From contig LDYB01000023.1 of the NCBI GenBank assembly GCA_001442985.1, positions 62,001 through 126,000 of the forward strand: a stretch of 64,000 bases of DNA, given 5' to 3'. The notes beneath the pieces were generated by a model. That model was not told the origin of the DNA, did no database searches, and worked only from the letters and a program-made list of their open reading frames with translations. Origin of the DNA: Armatimonadetes bacterium DC (GTDB lineage Bacteria; Armatimonadota; Fimbriimonadia; Fimbriimonadales; GBS-DC). The position numbers and the translations under genes were made by a program. This document shows positions 63,476 through 64,000 of the stretch, one piece after another; positions within the stretch are counted from its first letter, which is position 1; every line of letters starts with the position of its first letter.

Positions 63476-64000
63476 ATGGAAGCAACACTTCGAGTGGGCT
63501 TGATCGGCGCAGGCGGGATAGGACGCTATCTCGCCTATCAGGCAAAAGGGGTTTCGGAAATTACGCTCACAGGCGTGTACGATGCAAACCCGGAGTTGAC
63601 CCAATCGGCGGCGCAGGAGCTGGAAATCCCCGCCTATCCGACGCTTTCCGCTCTTCTGGAAGATGAAGGCGTTCAGGCGGTCATCGTGGCGACTCCGCCC
63701 TACACGCATCGGGAGTTATGTGAGCAGGCGCTACAGGCGGGCAAGCATGTGTTTCTGGAGAAGCCGATGGCGCTCTCGGTTGCCGACTGCGACGCGATTC
63801 TGCAGGCGGCGGAGCGAACTCAGCGGCGCGTGATGGTCGGACATGTGCTACGCCTGTTCCCCCTGTTCTATCAGGCGAAGCAGTGGCTGGATGCGGGCGT
63901 AATTGGCAAGCCGCTGGCGGTCGCCATCCGGCGCACGGGCAACGAACGCGAACTGTTCGCCAAAGGCTGGCGCGCCGATGTGCGCCAGAGCGGCGGACTG
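63476..64000 (+). CDS. Gfo/Idh/MocA family oxidoreductase (3' end outside window)
   Basis: Open to window end: MEATLRVGLIGAGGIGRYLAYQAKGV..VIVATPPYTHRELCEQALQAGKHVFLEKPMALSVADCDAI; not in the ORF track because no stop is reached. Confidence 0.92.
   Translation, partial: MEATLRVGLIGAGGIGRYLAYQAKGVSEITLTGVYDANPELTQSAAQELEIPAYPTLSALLEDEGVQAVIVATPPYTHRELCEQALQAGKHVFLEKPMALSVADCDAILQAAERTQRRVMVGHVLRLFPLFYQAKQWLDAGVIGKPLAVAIRRTGNERELFAKGWRADVRQSGGL

Overview
64 kb chromosomal window, high GC, dense and mostly bacterial housekeeping genes. The mix of lpxD/lnt, dockerin-tailed secreted proteins, DUF1559 pseudopilin-like proteins and an SLH protein suggests an Armatimonadota-like bacterium (inference only). 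Housekeeping content includes citrate synthase, thiolase, acyl-CoA dehydrogenase, rsmI, lnt, lpxD, dnaX, obg, gatCA, dinG, secG/tatA, a P-II protein, a trpB2-like gene, tRNA-Gln and tRNA-Lys, and a surface-polysaccharide locus (nucleotide-sugar dehydrogenase, epimerase, GT4, flippase, GT2). The accessory layer is the most interesting part: (i) six secreted proteins share a near-identical C-terminal two-repeat dockerin-like Ca-binding tail; (ii) four DUF1559 pseudopilin-like genes, three of them each followed by a tiny single-TM protein gene (a repeated two-gene cassette); (iii) a compact LacI/dockerin/pseudopilin/GH16-like/dockerin operon with apparent LacI-type operators on its own promoter; (iv) two promoter classes, one with -10 hexamers 4-10 nt from start codons (leaderless-type) and one with CCCCTTGACAAAC...TATAAT; (v) two palindromic MITE/REP-like elements; (vi) a degraded CHAT-domain C-terminus and a broken IS4-like transposase. 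No CRISPR array or rRNA was seen. Family names are from reading the protein sequences; no database search was run.
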